Below, one piece after another: positions 22,215-34,165 of a DNA stretch of 64,000 bases. The stretch spans positions 35,889-99,888 of the forward strand of contig ARYC01017832.1 in assembly GCA_000711775.1 (NCBI GenBank), in the 5' to 3' direction. This stretch comes from Oxytricha trifallax (lineage: Eukaryota > Ciliophora > Spirotrichea > Sporadotrichida > Oxytrichidae). Position 1 is the stretch's first letter, and every line of letters begins with the position of its first letter. Both the position numbers and the translations under genes were made by a program. The notes under the pieces were generated by a model that saw nothing but the letters and a program-made list of their open reading frames with translations, did not search any database and was not told where the DNA came from.

Positions 22215-25200
22215 GGGTTTTGACGTCAAAACCAAATACCTGACGTCGAATTAGGATACATTACTTCAGGATTAACCACATGATGTAAGGATCTGCAAGT
22301 GATATCAAGATCCACCACGTTACGTCAGTACAACCATACGTGACGTCAGGAACCGATACATGGCGTCAAGATCCACCATATAGTTTCCTTATCACTTTTA
22401 CATAAAAATAATTTTTTCCCAATAATTTTTACAATTATATTATTAATATCTATAAATAAACTATGATATCCATCATACATCATATTTTTAATTTTTATAA
22501 ATAAAGTATAATATTTCCAAAGAGACTATTAAAATTTAATTTGATTATATTTTTCTTATTTTAACTTCAAATTGCATAAAGTAAAACTTAAATTATAATA
22601 AATTTATCGGTAATTTCATTTAACTGTTTATTTATTTTAAGATATTAAATATTATTTAAGAACAATAATGATAATAATAGATTAGTATTTTGATAAATAA
22701 AAATAAAGTAGTTTATAGCAATTTTGAAATATAGAATTAATATTATTTTGTAAGGATATTAAATTTAGCTCTTATTTTCTCATACATTAGGTTAATTACT
22801 GAAAATATAGTATTATTAATTTAATATAATTACTCTCTATTAAAAGTTCCAAGACACAAAAGATATAACAGGATTTGATAAATAAAATTTAAATATCTTT
22901 GTTTTAATTATCTAAAATTGGTATTAGGGGAAAAGCTTTATGTCTATCATTTTTTTATAAATATTAAAGGAATTTTATAATTCTCATTCAAATTTTGGGA
23001 TGGGGTGTATGAGGCTGGAATTTTTTGAAATTCCAGCACCATTCTGGAACTCCAGATCCAATGAATCTGGAATTCCAGATACAGAACTGGAATTCCAGAT
23101 CTGTACAGGGATATCTCAATTAATGATATTAAGTTATAATTAGAGATATATTGGATTTTATAATATAATGTATAAAATCTAATTTTATATATTATCAATC
23201 ATCATATTAATATTATTTTAATTTTTCTAATTATAAAAAATTCATCAATAACTAAATCTGCATTATTTTAAACATTTCTCAACAATGATTTAATATCTGT
23301 TCAATTTTACAATAAAACAATAATAAGTAAATATTCTAGGTCTTGAAGTTGTTTTACTTCTGGAAAGTATTTATATGATAATTATTTTTAATAAAAATAT
23401 AATAATTCATAATATAAAAAATACACATCATAATTCCTGTTAATTAATTATGATGAAAATCAAGAGACCTAAAAATCAATCTTAAATGAAATGTTATATT
23501 AGAAGAATTTGTATCAATGATAAAAAATTTAATTTTAATTATTAAATAACCATGACTATGTCAAAAAATTAAAATTTTAAATATTTTCCTCAGTTTTTTA
23601 AAGAAATTAAAATCTTTTAATACTGATGATAAATTAAATTTAATGTCAGTTGAGAATTCGACTTTCTATAAAATCTAATAGTGATTTTTAATATATAAAT
23701 TTATAAATCTTTAAAAACCAACACCTACTTTTCACCAATGAATTTATAATTTATATGCAACAAAATTTCCACATAAATTAAAACTTCATATAGTTGTTTC
23801 AAGCAAATTCCAAAAGCCTTATTATTTCTCTAATTTAAAAAGCCATTTTTTTAAATGGCTAAAAATACTTTAATTTTACTAATAGTAATATAATGAACTA
23901 TTTAAATATTAAATAGCATGTGAGATATCGCTTATTTGTTTCAGATGTTTATTTAGAAATATCAAATAATTATCTTAATTTTTTTCACAAAATTGTCTAA
24001 GTTATAATGAAAATTACTTTTAATTAATAATTAACGCTATAAATAAGTATTTTTCATTCAATATAATAATATAATAAGCTTTAATAACTCTAAATAATAG
24101 GTTCAGGAAATAAGCCAGTTTGCTATAATTTAATTTATTATGGAAAATATTTTGAATGATTACATTTTAATAAACAACCTAATTCTCTATACATTTTTTA
24201 ATCATAATCTTTATTTTAATGATTATTAAAAACTAATATAATCAATCTTGATTTGGTAATCATAAAAATAGAAATTAAATTGGCCATAATTTATTATTAT
24301 TTTAATATTATAAATAATAATTTTATTTGATAAACTAAATATATATTTTAAATAATTTATATTTAATATATTAAAAAATATTCTTATTATTAGGCTTTTG
24401 ATATTAAAACTTGCACTTTATTAATCATGTCTACAATTTTATAAATTTTTTTTATTTTAAATATATCTTAAATGTTAAACTAGGTATAGTATAAAAATAA
24501 ATCATTTATTCATTTTCATCTAACTTATACTTAATGCAATATAATTTTTGAAAATTCCAGATCCAATGAATCTGGAATTCCAGATACAGTTCTGGAATTC
24601 CAGTTCTGTATCTGGAACGATTTTCACCATTCTGGAATTTTTTTCACCAATCTGGAATTCCAGAATGGTGCTGGAATTTCAAAAAATTCCAGAATTGTAC
24701 ACCCCATCCAAATTTTGATTTATTTTATTTATGAAAATACCACTATTATAAATGTATTATAAAAATGAACTTAATCAAAAGTTCTTATAAGTTTAACATA
24801 TAAACTTATATCTAAACATTTTTTATTTATTATCTCTTGACTTAAGAAATCTAAATTATAATTCAAAACTTATTTTTCGTAAAATCATAGTTATCATTTT
24901 ATTTAAACAACAATTTCGCTATCTATAACTAAAGAGGCTTAATCTATACTTATTTAAATATTTTTAATTTAATTATTAACTAACATTTTTTATTATTTAT
25001 AATGAAATTTGTAAACTTAACATTTTTTAATATAATTAATCATAAAAATCAATAAATGTTCGTTTACTAGATAAATAAATTATACAATTATTTTTGAAAA
25101 AAAAGATAAAAATTTGAAATAGTATTTTTCATAATCGAAGTTTTTAAAATATTTTTTTTATTGCACTCTTTTATGATGTTTCATAAATGATTATTAATTA

Positions 25201-25694
25201 ATTTTATTTTAAGTAATATTCTCAAGAGATCAAAATAAAATCTTAACAATCAATTAAGTAATTGGTCTCTTTGTATTTTGACTTTTTAAAATGGTAAATT
25301 TATTTTCCAATTCATATAAATACATTATATTTATTTAGATGTATAATCTAAGAATAAGTGTCAATTACAAAATTCGGATAGTTAAATTGCTATTGCTCTT
25401 ATATTACTTAATATATTTAGTTAATATGTTTGTATTAAAACTTAGATCATCTTAAGTATAGCTATTTATAACAAAATATCTACAAAATTACTTCATATTA
25501 AAATAATTTAAAACCGTTATATGCATTTTAATTATTTCATTTATGCTAGGAATCTTACTTAAATTAATTATAACTGTTAATTATAGAGTTATAATTGTAG
25601 AAATCATTGGGAAAAAATTGATTTCTATGTATAAGTGATAAAAAACTATATGGTAGATCTTGACGTCATGCATCGGATCCTGACGTAAATACCC
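22215..25694. mobile_element. ACGTC-ended transposon, 3480 bp, with 8-bp target duplication
   Basis: The exact 8-bp repeat ATTGAAAC flanks it (22207-22214 and 25695-25702). Terminal inverted repeats begin GGGTTTTGACGTC (left) and, on the reverse strand at the right, GGGTATTTACGTC. Inside each end lie further copies of a TGACGTCA-like word spaced about 25 bp (seven or more at 22221-22375; two at the right), then a longer matched block (ACCATATAG, then TATCACTT and TTTTTTCCCAAT). I see no transposase, so it is probably non-autonomous. Another element is nested in it. Confidence 0.85.
22998..24709. mobile_element. Nested inverted-repeat element, 1712 bp, with 8-bp target duplication
   Basis: Ends are GGATGGGGTGTA and its exact complement TACACCCCATCC. 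AAATTTTG lies directly outside both (22990-22997 and 24710-24717), a perfect 8-bp duplication. Within about 130 bp of each end the palindromic word CTGGAATTCCAG recurs many times. The middle is AT-rich without a recognisable gene. The frame at 22947-23198 is a by-product of the repeats. Confidence 0.85.
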
Positions 25695-26021
25695 ATTGAA
25701 ACTTATTTATTTATATTCCTCTCTGTCATGGAAGACTCTCTTTAAAAATCTAGATCGGAAGCTGAGAGTTAGTACTGGGTTGCTATACTTGATTCTCTGA
25801 AACAATCTGCACTTTTGTTTATTAGCTCGTTGAATTCAATTTTTAATGAGAACTCAATAAATTTGTGATTTTTAGATTATACCTTAGCAATTTGGAATAT
25901 CTTATAAATAAAATAAAATCCTTTCTTTTTAATAAAATTATAATAAGCCTTATCAACGATGATATGGACAAAGAATAATTTACAAAACTTGATAATCTAC
26001 TATTCAAATTTTATAACTACT
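25695..26021 (-). other. Coding-like segment between the ACGTC element and TBE copy 2
   Basis: One reverse frame reads HKFIEFSLKIEFNELINKSA, then SSIATQYQLSASDLDFQRES. A second reads YSNPVLTLSFRSRFLKRVFH, then DREEYKQISF, which runs on in phase into NDDQST at 22214 once the element and one target copy are removed. Both cannot be right. The segment is also cut at 26022 by TBE copy 2. It may be a host gene interrupted twice. Confidence 0.25.
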
Positions 26022-26126
26022 ATTCAAAACCCCAAAACCCCTTGGTGAGGTTTATATGTGATTTGATTTGTAGGATATAGTTGGGATCTTATTGGGATTA
26101 GTAAAGAAATTAGGCCAGTTTGCAAA

Positions 26127-27191
26127 ATGAAAAATAGAAATTAGCGAAATTTAGGGTCTATTTATGATGAGTAATATTTAGATTTACTTCTTAAGCTTAG
26201 GTATGGTACGAATATTAATATAGATTAAGTTAAACCAATACTGAATTATGCAGCTATAGCAAAGCTCTTACACAAGAGTGCCTCTACTGTTAGGTATCAC
26301 TGCATGTTAGCTGTTTATCATTTTAATTTTGGTACTTGAAAACATCCAGTAAGAAAATAAAAGTTCAATTAGACTCATTTTGACTACCTCTGTGACTCTA
26401 AGACTTTAAATTATTGGCCACACTTTCCTCTTGACTAACGAGCTGTAATTTTTCATCGCAGGTTTCCTACATGCGTATCTCTCCTTAGACTACAGCCAAT
26501 ATTTATCAAAGAAATGGTATAACCTTTAAGACTGTCAAGAGAGTGAAGAGAGTGATTGATTTTACAGTGCCATTTCATAGTAATAATTTAAACTATATAT
26601 ATGATTAAATGAAGAGAGCTATTACTAATAACATCAAGTTCATACATTCTTATGAATCTGTATTCACCTTCAATACCTTTATTAATAAGTCTTGGTATAA
26701 GAAGTATGATAATATTGAAGTCTATGATTAAAAAATGAAAAGTAGTCAACCATGCAATTTTAGCTGGTATTAGTGAAGATTCAGGCTTAGTGAGTTATGC
26801 TATTCACCCTTTCTCTATTAAGCGAGAGTAGTATATAGAGTTCCTACATAAGCTCAGAGAAAAGTATAGTAACCAAGAGATCATCCTGTTTGTTGATAGC
26901 TTCTCAGTTCATAAGACTAAGTAATCTAAGAAAGCTTATGAAGAGTTAAACATAAATCCTTTATACAACGTTCCTTATAGCCTATAATTTAATGGAATTG
27001 AATTCTATTTGAGTTAAATCAAGACTCACTACAAGAAGCTGCTGCTATATAATCTTATGCATGACTTGCCCATCAATACAGAAGACTTAATTCAACACAG
27101 TTGTAAGAGAGTGAGGATAGATAAGACAACAATTTGTGTGAGAGAGGGAAGAATGAATGTTTATAAATAAGTTTAAGATTTAAATGAATGA
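26127..27191 (+). pseudogene. TBE transposase, copy 2, inactivated
   Basis: ATG 26127 to TGA 27189-27191 spans the full length (the last residues are QDLNE). The helix-turn-helix N-terminus is clear, then TANIYQRNGITFKTVKRVKR. The first catalytic Asp of HADEAVF is replaced: the sequence reads HSYESVF. The second Asp (LFVDSFSVHK) and the Glu (NGIEFY) remain. A premature TGA follows FNFGT at about 26336, and there are frameshifts near 26500 and 26730. It is unlikely to encode an active enzyme. Confidence 0.85.
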
Positions 27192-27197
27192 ATATAT

Positions 27198-27956
27198 TCA
27201 CATATTAAATTGGCCCTTGAAGGGCCTTGCTTGGGCCAATATTTCTTTTCTTAGTGCCAGCTTCTGCATCTTTGTTCATTTCATCTTGCTTTTAAAAATC
27301 TGTATAAAGTCTCTTGCTTACTTCATGAATAGTCTATGACTTTCTCTCTCTGTGAACCTTTGCATGTTCTTTCATTAAGACTATACCAGTTCCAGATTTC
27401 CCTACAAAGTTATGTTTCAAAGCTAACTAGAGAGGTATGGATGCTTCTTAAGCTCCGCAAGCCAGGTCTCGCTTATTAGTATGCCTTGCTTCTTTTAATC
27501 TTCCGGAGAAATAGAGTAGCGTTTCTTGTGAGCTTCTTCAATGATCTCTCTGATATAGCTCTCTCTTAAAGTGCCAAGAACACCAAAGAAGAAGCTCCTT
27601 TCTGGAAGTTTGTTAGAGAGTTGTTTCTTGGTAGGAAGATAAAATACCAGCTCTTTATCTTTCATCGCATCATCGTTGAGATTAGTGACTGAAATCTCTG
27701 GGTAGTTTGGTATTTCTATCAACTTAATTTCATTGTTTTTGAAGGCTTTCTTCTCATCACAGAGTATTGCTTTTAAGAATGAAATTTTGGTACCTTCCAT
27801 CGTTGGAAGGAATAAACCAACTGTATAATATGTTAATAGTCATCAAGTTATCTTACCATGTAAAGTGAGGTATCGATAGAGATCTTCCTTACTTCTGAAT
27901 CTTGAGATCATTTCTTGAGCCTCGACTCTTTTCATATGATCATTGAGTGATTCCAT
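27198..27956 (-). pseudogene. TBE middle gene (22-kDa type), copy 2
   Basis: Starts at ATG 27954-27956 (MESLNDHMKRVEAQEMISRF). A 36-nt GT-AG intron occupies 27821-27856; splicing joins YLTLH to VGLFLPTMEGTK in phase. The body reads IPNYPEISVTNL, FYLPTKKQLSNKLPER, FFFGVLGTL and GILISETWLAEL. After HPYLSS a frameshift and an early TGA break the Lys/Arg-rich C-terminal third. It converges on the transposase, ending seven bases away. Its role in transposition is not known to me. Confidence 0.75.
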
Positions 27957-28405
27957 CTTTGTTCTTCTTCCTATTAATAAATTTTAAATTATAATTTATA
28001 GACTTCTGGATTCTATTTTTTTAAATCTTAATATTAAAAATGGGAATCTTATAGGAGGTCAACTCAGCAAAGATACATGGAGAAAGTTTGCAAAAGCTGT
28101 AACAAACTGCAGAGATTGAGCTCCATTTTTATCTATATAGTTCCATTAAATTAGTACTAAAATTAATTTATTTAAATTAGTACTAGTATTAATTCGGTTT
28201 AATTTTAATTAGTACCAATTTAAAAAGTACCAAATTTAATTAGTACCTTGTTTTAATCAAATGAGGTTTCAATCGAAAAATGCAAATATGGTTTAAAACC
28301 TTATTGGTACCAGTACCAACCTGAATTTTTTAAAGTTGGTACCAATATTAAAAATATAAAGCATAAAATTAGAAAATTTATAGATATAAACTTAGTATAA
28401 ATATG

Positions 28406-30000
28406 ATGTCTAACATTTCAAAATCAAGCATTATTGCTGCAGGGTAAACTTCTGCTCAACTATACTTTAGCTTGGGAAGTTATTACTCATTAATAATAGT
28501 AATTAAAATTTGAATTTAAACACAGCGGCTAACTTGAATCTTAAGGCAGTTTCTCTTTGAACAGGTTAATCATTGCTCAACTTTGGCCCTTCCAAGAAAC
28601 CAGAAGTAATTTATATTGAAAAGGAGGTTGAGCTAAGAGCTCTAGAGTTTGAAGCTGAGGTATTTAAAATTTAAGTTAAAAACAAGAAGCAGCGTGCAGA
28701 GCTGGGAGTTTAAACATAAGTTGAATTGGTTAGGAAGATAAGGAACATCAACCAATAGAAAAAATTAAAACATTTTAATTTGAAGACTGCCAAAATTTCT
28801 GCTCTACTGAGTCTAGCTTGAAGAGGCATATCAAAGAGGTACACTCTGAAAGAGCTAAGATCTACCTTAAGCATGATTAAGTAGATGGTAAATATTAGTG
28901 CACAACATGCATGAAATCTTATACTCACTCAGCTAAAGTAAAGAGGCATATGCAAAAGCATCAATTTAGCGAATTCCTGATTAAAGATGAGGAAACTTAA
29001 AAGCTTGTACCTGCTAAAAGAAAAAATTACTCTCTTAAGTCATAAAAAGAACAATAGGAGAGTCTTAAGAGATAGAAACGATTGGAGTAAATGGGCCAAC
29101 CAGCAAATGGCATGTATATACCATGCTTATAAGAGAGAGAGAGCAATGCATATATCTCATTAAATGCAGTCGAAAAAAGCAGCTGTATTGAGGACTATTT
29201 AAAATATTGACGTACTTAACAAGGTAAAACTTTTAGTTGTTGATGAATTCGCTTACAAGGTTTATCCATTCAAGTATCTCATTTAGAACGAGAAATATTA
29301 AAATTAGTTTGCAAATGGTTACATAGTATTGAGAGAGGCTTAGAAAAGATAATGCAAGAACTTAGCTAAGCTCAACGGAGTTATACTTGGTCATAGTTTT
29401 ATTGTATTGAAACTCAATAAGTTTGAAATGATTCTAAGAGAGTATCTCTATAATAATAGATATTCTGATAATTTGGATAAGATACTCACAGAAATGACTA
29501 AGGGTGTATAAGAGCTCCATGATCTAGGGTATGTTCATAGAGATTTGAAGCCAGAATAGTAATGCTAAATCTCTGCCCTTTAGAAGTAGTAGTCATAGAT
29601 TTCAACAGAGCAATAAGACAAGAGATAGTGACTTTAGCTAAGGTTTTAGGCCACTCCAGGATACTTCCCAATAAGAGAGAAATGGAGAAATGGCTCTGTA
29701 TAATGGGATGTTTGGGCGGTAGCTGCAATTATCTTAGAGTGCGAATGGAAAGTATGTCATACTTTGGAACAAAACATGAGAAATAATCAATAATTTTGGC
29801 TGCTAAACACATTAAATAAGATGAAATATGCAATAAAATTAAGAAAATAGTTGAGATGGTCATGGTAAAGCTCCATCATACCCAAGATAGTCATTGGATG
29901 ATATAATGGAACAACTAAAGACTGCTAAATTTAAGAGGTATCACAAAGATAAGCAGATAAAATTTGTTTCTATTAAGTACACTAATACTCATTAAATATT
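28406..30000 (+). pseudogene. TBE zinc-finger/kinase gene (57-kDa type), copy 2
   Basis: From ATG 28406 there is a variable leader, then two fingers. The first has lost its first Cys (FEDCQNF where CEEC is expected); the second is good (CTTCMKSYTHSAKVKRHMQKH). The kinase part includes EMTKGVQELHDLGYVHRDL, then KPE at about 29556, and VVVIDFNRA in place of a DFG segment. The glycine-rich activation motif seen in copy 4 (GTPGYFPERG) is degraded here to GHSRILPNKRE. Several frameshifts occur. The 3' end near 30000 is approximate. Confidence 0.7.
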
Positions 30001-30105
30001 CATTAAATTCATATAAAACTTCCGTTTTCTCTACTAACCCCAATAAGACCCAAACTATTCCGCTACAAATCAATCACTTATAAACCTCTCTAAGGGGTTT
30101 TGATT

Positions 30106-30280
30106 CTGTAACTTAACTTTATTGCAAATTTTGAAGATTTTATTTTGTCAAATTATTCAATTTAGTTTGTTTTTTTTTCATTCTTCCTCTCTTTGATGCT
30201 TGCTTAAAATTAATATATTTCAAGAGTACATTCCTGAAATTACTTGATTAACAAAAATGGAAAGATAATTATATCATATA
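30106..30280. other. Short AT-rich spacer between two TBE elements
   Basis: About 175 bp separate TBE copies 2 and 3. I see no feature in it. Confidence 0.5.
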
Positions 30281-30469
30281 TAAACCCCAAAATCCCTTTC
30301 AGTAGTTTGATTGAGTTTTTGATTGATAAAACTAGACTATTAGTGGATACTTTATTAGGGTTTTAATAGGGTTTATGTAGGGGTTAATGTTTAAATATTA
30401 GTAATTTAAGTGAGTATAACAAGCGAGTTTTTAAATATTTCATACAATCATAAGCTTAGAGTAATGTGA

Positions 30470-32140
30470 CAGTTCTCAGAATTTTTTCTTTCTATTTAGT
30501 CAAAATAGTGTAAAAATTGCGAATATTTAAAATCTAAATATATGACAAATTATATAATGAAGCATTATTCAAACACTATTATAATTATTTGTTTAAAATT
30601 CATTTGATTTTTATATTATTATATTAAATATTGGCTCAAGTGATAAAAGTTATATTATTACTACTTGAGCCCATTTCTTATATATTAAATTTATATATAT
30701 TTATTACTAAATAATTTGATTTATATTTAATACTTGAAGCTTAATTACTTTTCTATTAAAATTAAATTAGATTTATTCATAGTTTAATATTTTATCAAAA
30801 TTATTTATTTTATACATAAAAGGTATTTATTTTTTTAAGATTTGTTACTTTTATTAGATAATTATTTAAAATTTACTCATGTATTAAATTAGGAGTAAAT
30901 GTAAGTTCATATTGATTAAAAACAAATTCGATTTCTATTTCTCATTATTTATTAAAATACTTAAAAGTTAATTTTAAAAATATTTATATAAATAATTTGC
31001 ATTAATGAAAAATAATTTTATGCTATACTATTTCAAACTTCTTCAATATCAAATTATTAAAAAACTTCAAAATAAATATAATTTAAAATATTAAAATTTT
31101 TATAAGGAACTAATATTAATAACTTTTTGTATTTAAGGATTTTTATATTCCAGATTTTAATACTATTTTGACTGATTGTTACTTATACTCTTAGCTTGGC
31201 TTGATAATAGTTGAGTATTCAAGTTCTCTGAGATCTCCATTTATTTTATTTTTATCGAGATATTTTTTTTTTCTCTGCTTAGAATCTTTCTCACCTCTGC
31301 ATCTAAAATAATCGTTTCTTGGCATGTCGCTCTCTATTATTATTAGTACTAGAGCCCAGATATCCCATTAAGTGTCTCCATCTCTCCAATCTCTCTTTGG
31401 GAAATATCAAGGATTGCCGTATACATTTCCTTATGCAGAGGCTTGCACTCTTTGAGCTCTGTTGAAGTCAATAATATAAACTCTAAGAGGTTGAAAGTTC
31501 ATCATGATGTTCTCTGGCTTTAAGTCTCTATGAACATAACCTAGCTTGTGAAGCTCTTCAATCCCCTCAACTATCTGCTATATTATCTAGCTAATTTATC
31601 TCTGACATATATTGTCAGATTAGAATTCTCTATAAGTATTTTCAAGTAAAGGAAGCCTGAAGGCTACATGATCTTTTCCTAGTAAAATAGCATCAAGCTA
31701 GATGATATGCCTGCACTCATTGAACTTTGCCTTTTAAATAGCATAATACTCATTAGCGAATTCCATTTAGAACTTGTCATCAGCTAGGAAGTAATTGAAT
31801 GGATATATCATTTAAGCATATTACTCATCAGTAATGATTCTCTTCTCTATTTTATTTTCAATAGTGAGGCAGCTTTCTAGGCAAGAATCTAAGTCTATAA
31901 TTTTTAAAATGGGATTCTTCATTTTCACTATTTTAACCATGATTTTATTGATATCAGAGACTGGAATGTTCTTGACTGCTTTCTTCATTTTAACATACTT
32001 CTAGACTTCAACTCTAAGAGACTCCACTGAGTTTCTTGATCTTCTCTTTTAGAGGAATCTATTCCTGTAGGTTCATGAATAAAGACAAAATTTTGATTGT
32101 GCTTTTTCTTTAAGTGCACTTTGAGGTCTCTAGTACGTTT
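30470..32140 (-). pseudogene. TBE zinc-finger/kinase gene, copy 3, truncated and interrupted
   Basis: The 5' part is deleted: sequence upstream of the gene joins directly to the last part of the second finger (TRDLKVHLKKKHNQ, about 32085-32135). The kinase catalytic loop (HRDLKPENIM in reverse) is at 31503-31540. The activation segment is near 31390-31430. A 677-bp inverted-repeat element (30498-31174) interrupts the C-terminal end. The stop seen in copy 4 appears lost here. Confidence 0.65.
30498..31174. mobile_element. Inverted-repeat element with perfect 12-bp termini, 677 bp
   Basis: AGTCAAAATAGT at 30498 and ACTATTTTGACT ending at 31174 are exact reverse complements. The body is AT-rich and contains a smaller hairpin (GGCTCAAG to CTTGAGCC, 30633-30662). 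The insertion point is clear from copy 4, where the matching kinase sequence near 52800 is continuous. A target duplication is not obvious. Confidence 0.6.
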
Positions 32141-32244
32141 GATCTCCAGTAGGTCCTCACTATTTAGTAGTAAGATTTGAATAAACTTAGAATTGATATC
32201 CATAATTTTAAATTTCATTAAAATTTCTAGAAAGAGGAAGCAAG

Positions 32245-33027
32245 ATGGAGTCTATGAATGATGCAATGAAGAGAATTTAATCTCAAGATTTAATAGGAAA
32301 ATTTCGAAGTAAAGAGCAACTTTATAGATATTTAGTATAGCAAGGTAAATTCTCAAGTAAGATTAATAAATCCATTATAGTTGGATTGTTCTTGCCAACT
32401 TAGGAGGGAACAAAAATATCATTCTTAAAGGCTTGGCTAATTGAAGAGAAAAAGCTTTTAAGTCTATGAAATCAGAATGATAGAGATAGATATCTAACCT
32501 GAAATTTCAGTAACAAACCTCTACAATGATGCTATGAGTGATCCAGATGTTGCTCTCTACCTTCCATCAAAGCTGCAACTCTCTAATAAGTTGCCAGAGA
32601 GAAACCTCTTCTTTGGTGTCCTTGGAACTCTGAAACCTGATTACTTAAATGAAGTAATTTAAGACGCTCACAAGAAACGCAACAGCATCTCTCATGAAGA
32701 AAAAGAGAAGCAGGGAATTAAAATCAGCGAAACCTGGCTCTAGGAACTACAGAAGCATCCATTCATTTCTAGAAGCTTAGTGTTCTAACTTTATAGAAAA
32801 ACCTTGCACTGCTATTTACTTGATGAAAGAGTGATGCAAATTTAATAGAGAGAGAAAGTCTCAAGTGAAGCATGAATTGAGTAAGAGACTCTTCAAATAT
32901 TTTTAAAAGCCAGACGAAATTAATATAGATGCAGGGGTTGACACTAAGAGAAGAAACATGGCCCAAGCAAGCCTTAAGACGTAGAAAAGAAAGATTAGCC
33001 AAATCCATTTGCGGGTTTAATTTGTGA
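32245..33027 (+). pseudogene. TBE middle gene (22-kDa type), copy 3
   Basis: Starts ATG 32245 (MESMNDAMKRIQSQDLIGKF). The 36-nt GT-AG intron is at 32345-32380; flanking codons join YLVQQ to VGLFLPTQEGTK. Frameshifts occur soon after, near 32433 and 32460, where the reading leaves ISFLKA. Downstream motifs remain: LYLPSKLQLSNKLPER and FFGVLGTLKPDYLNEV. It ends at TGA 33025-33027, a few bases before the opposing transposase end. Confidence 0.7.
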
Positions 33028-34165
33028 ACTTATTCATTCGTTTAAATCTAAACTTTATCTATAAACACAAAATCTCCATTCTCTTGCGTAAATTTTTGCT
33101 TTATCATCAATGACTCTTTTAGCAGCACTCTTAATAAAATCTACTGTATCTTTCTTCATGTTGTGCATCAAGTGATAGAGTAAAGGTTTCTTACAGTGGC
33201 CTTTCAATAACTCCTCAATATAATTCAATTCCATTGAACTGAGGGCTGTAGAGAACATTAAATACTGGTGTTATTTTTATCTTTCATATTCTTTTCTTAA
33301 GTCTTTAGTTTTATGAACTGACAAATTATTAACGGATAGAATAATAAAGTCAGCGTACTTATCTCTGAGTTATTGCAAGAACTTAATAAATTATTCAGTC
33401 TTTATAGAACGAGGGTGAATAACATAAGTCTCGAGGCCACAGTCTTCACTTATTCCTCCAAGTAAGCATGAGTTTACACCGTAACTTATAGTCATAAACT
33501 TCTATATTACTATACCTCTTTTACCAAGACCTTGATATATAGGTATTGAATGTAAATACAGCTTCATCAGCGTTTATTAACTTTATATTATGCTCTTAAG
33601 ACCACTGCATTCAATCAAATATATGTTAGAAGAGTCTAAGTCTTTGCTAAACTTTTTCAAAATCCTAGGTTGGTGCAAAATTTTTTCAAAATCCTAAATT
33701 GGTGCATAATAAAAAAAAGATTTTCAATCAAAAAAATAAATAATTAAATTCTTATAATAAAAATATTGACTTAAATTTTATAATATAATTTAATAATTAT
33801 TATTATAAATCATATGTAAAGACAAAATAGACATTCAGATATTTTATAACCATCTAAATTAATAATGGATGTTATGATATTTATTACATATATAGAAAAA
33901 GTAATTGAAGAACTTTAAATAATTGGGATTCTTGAGAATGATCATAAATGTGATTGATGCAATTAGAATATGATTCTAAAACCAAGAAAAGATACACCAG
34001 ATTAAGTTGAATACTAATGTATATGTCCATGCAGGAGAAAAAAATCAATTCAAACTTTATTCTTATTAAAAATATAACATCATTAAACAATATCAGCATG
34101 CTATTTATTGGTATTTCATTACTTTGCAATGGAATATAAGTCTTCACAGACTAAATACAATTTAA

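Larger units (their letters stand above)
26025..30102 (+). mobile_element. Complete TBE-type transposon, copy 2 (4078 bp)
   Basis: The left end is the 17-base telomeric motif CAAAACCCCAAAACCCC (26025-26041); the right end GGGGTTTTG finishes at 30102. ATT flanks both sides (26022-26024 and 30103-30105), a 3-bp target duplication as known for TBE elements. Terminal inverted repeats match over about 80 bp (GAGGTTTATA, GATTTGTAG, GGGATTAGTA), but the right end has lost one C4A4 unit. It carries all three genes in order. Confidence 0.92.

Noticed and set aside
22221..22375. CRISPR-like array from regularly spaced TGACGTCA words
   Set aside because: Units are short, degenerate and palindromic, lie at a transposon end and occur in a eukaryotic germline.
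29498..29786. Overlapping opposite-strand frames at 29498-29728 and 29562-29786
   Set aside because: The plus-strand one is part of the TBE kinase in a shifted frame; the minus-strand one is its shadow.
32769..33008. Minus-strand frame opposite the TBE middle gene
   Set aside because: Antisense of the conserved Lys/Arg-rich C-terminal coding region of the middle gene.
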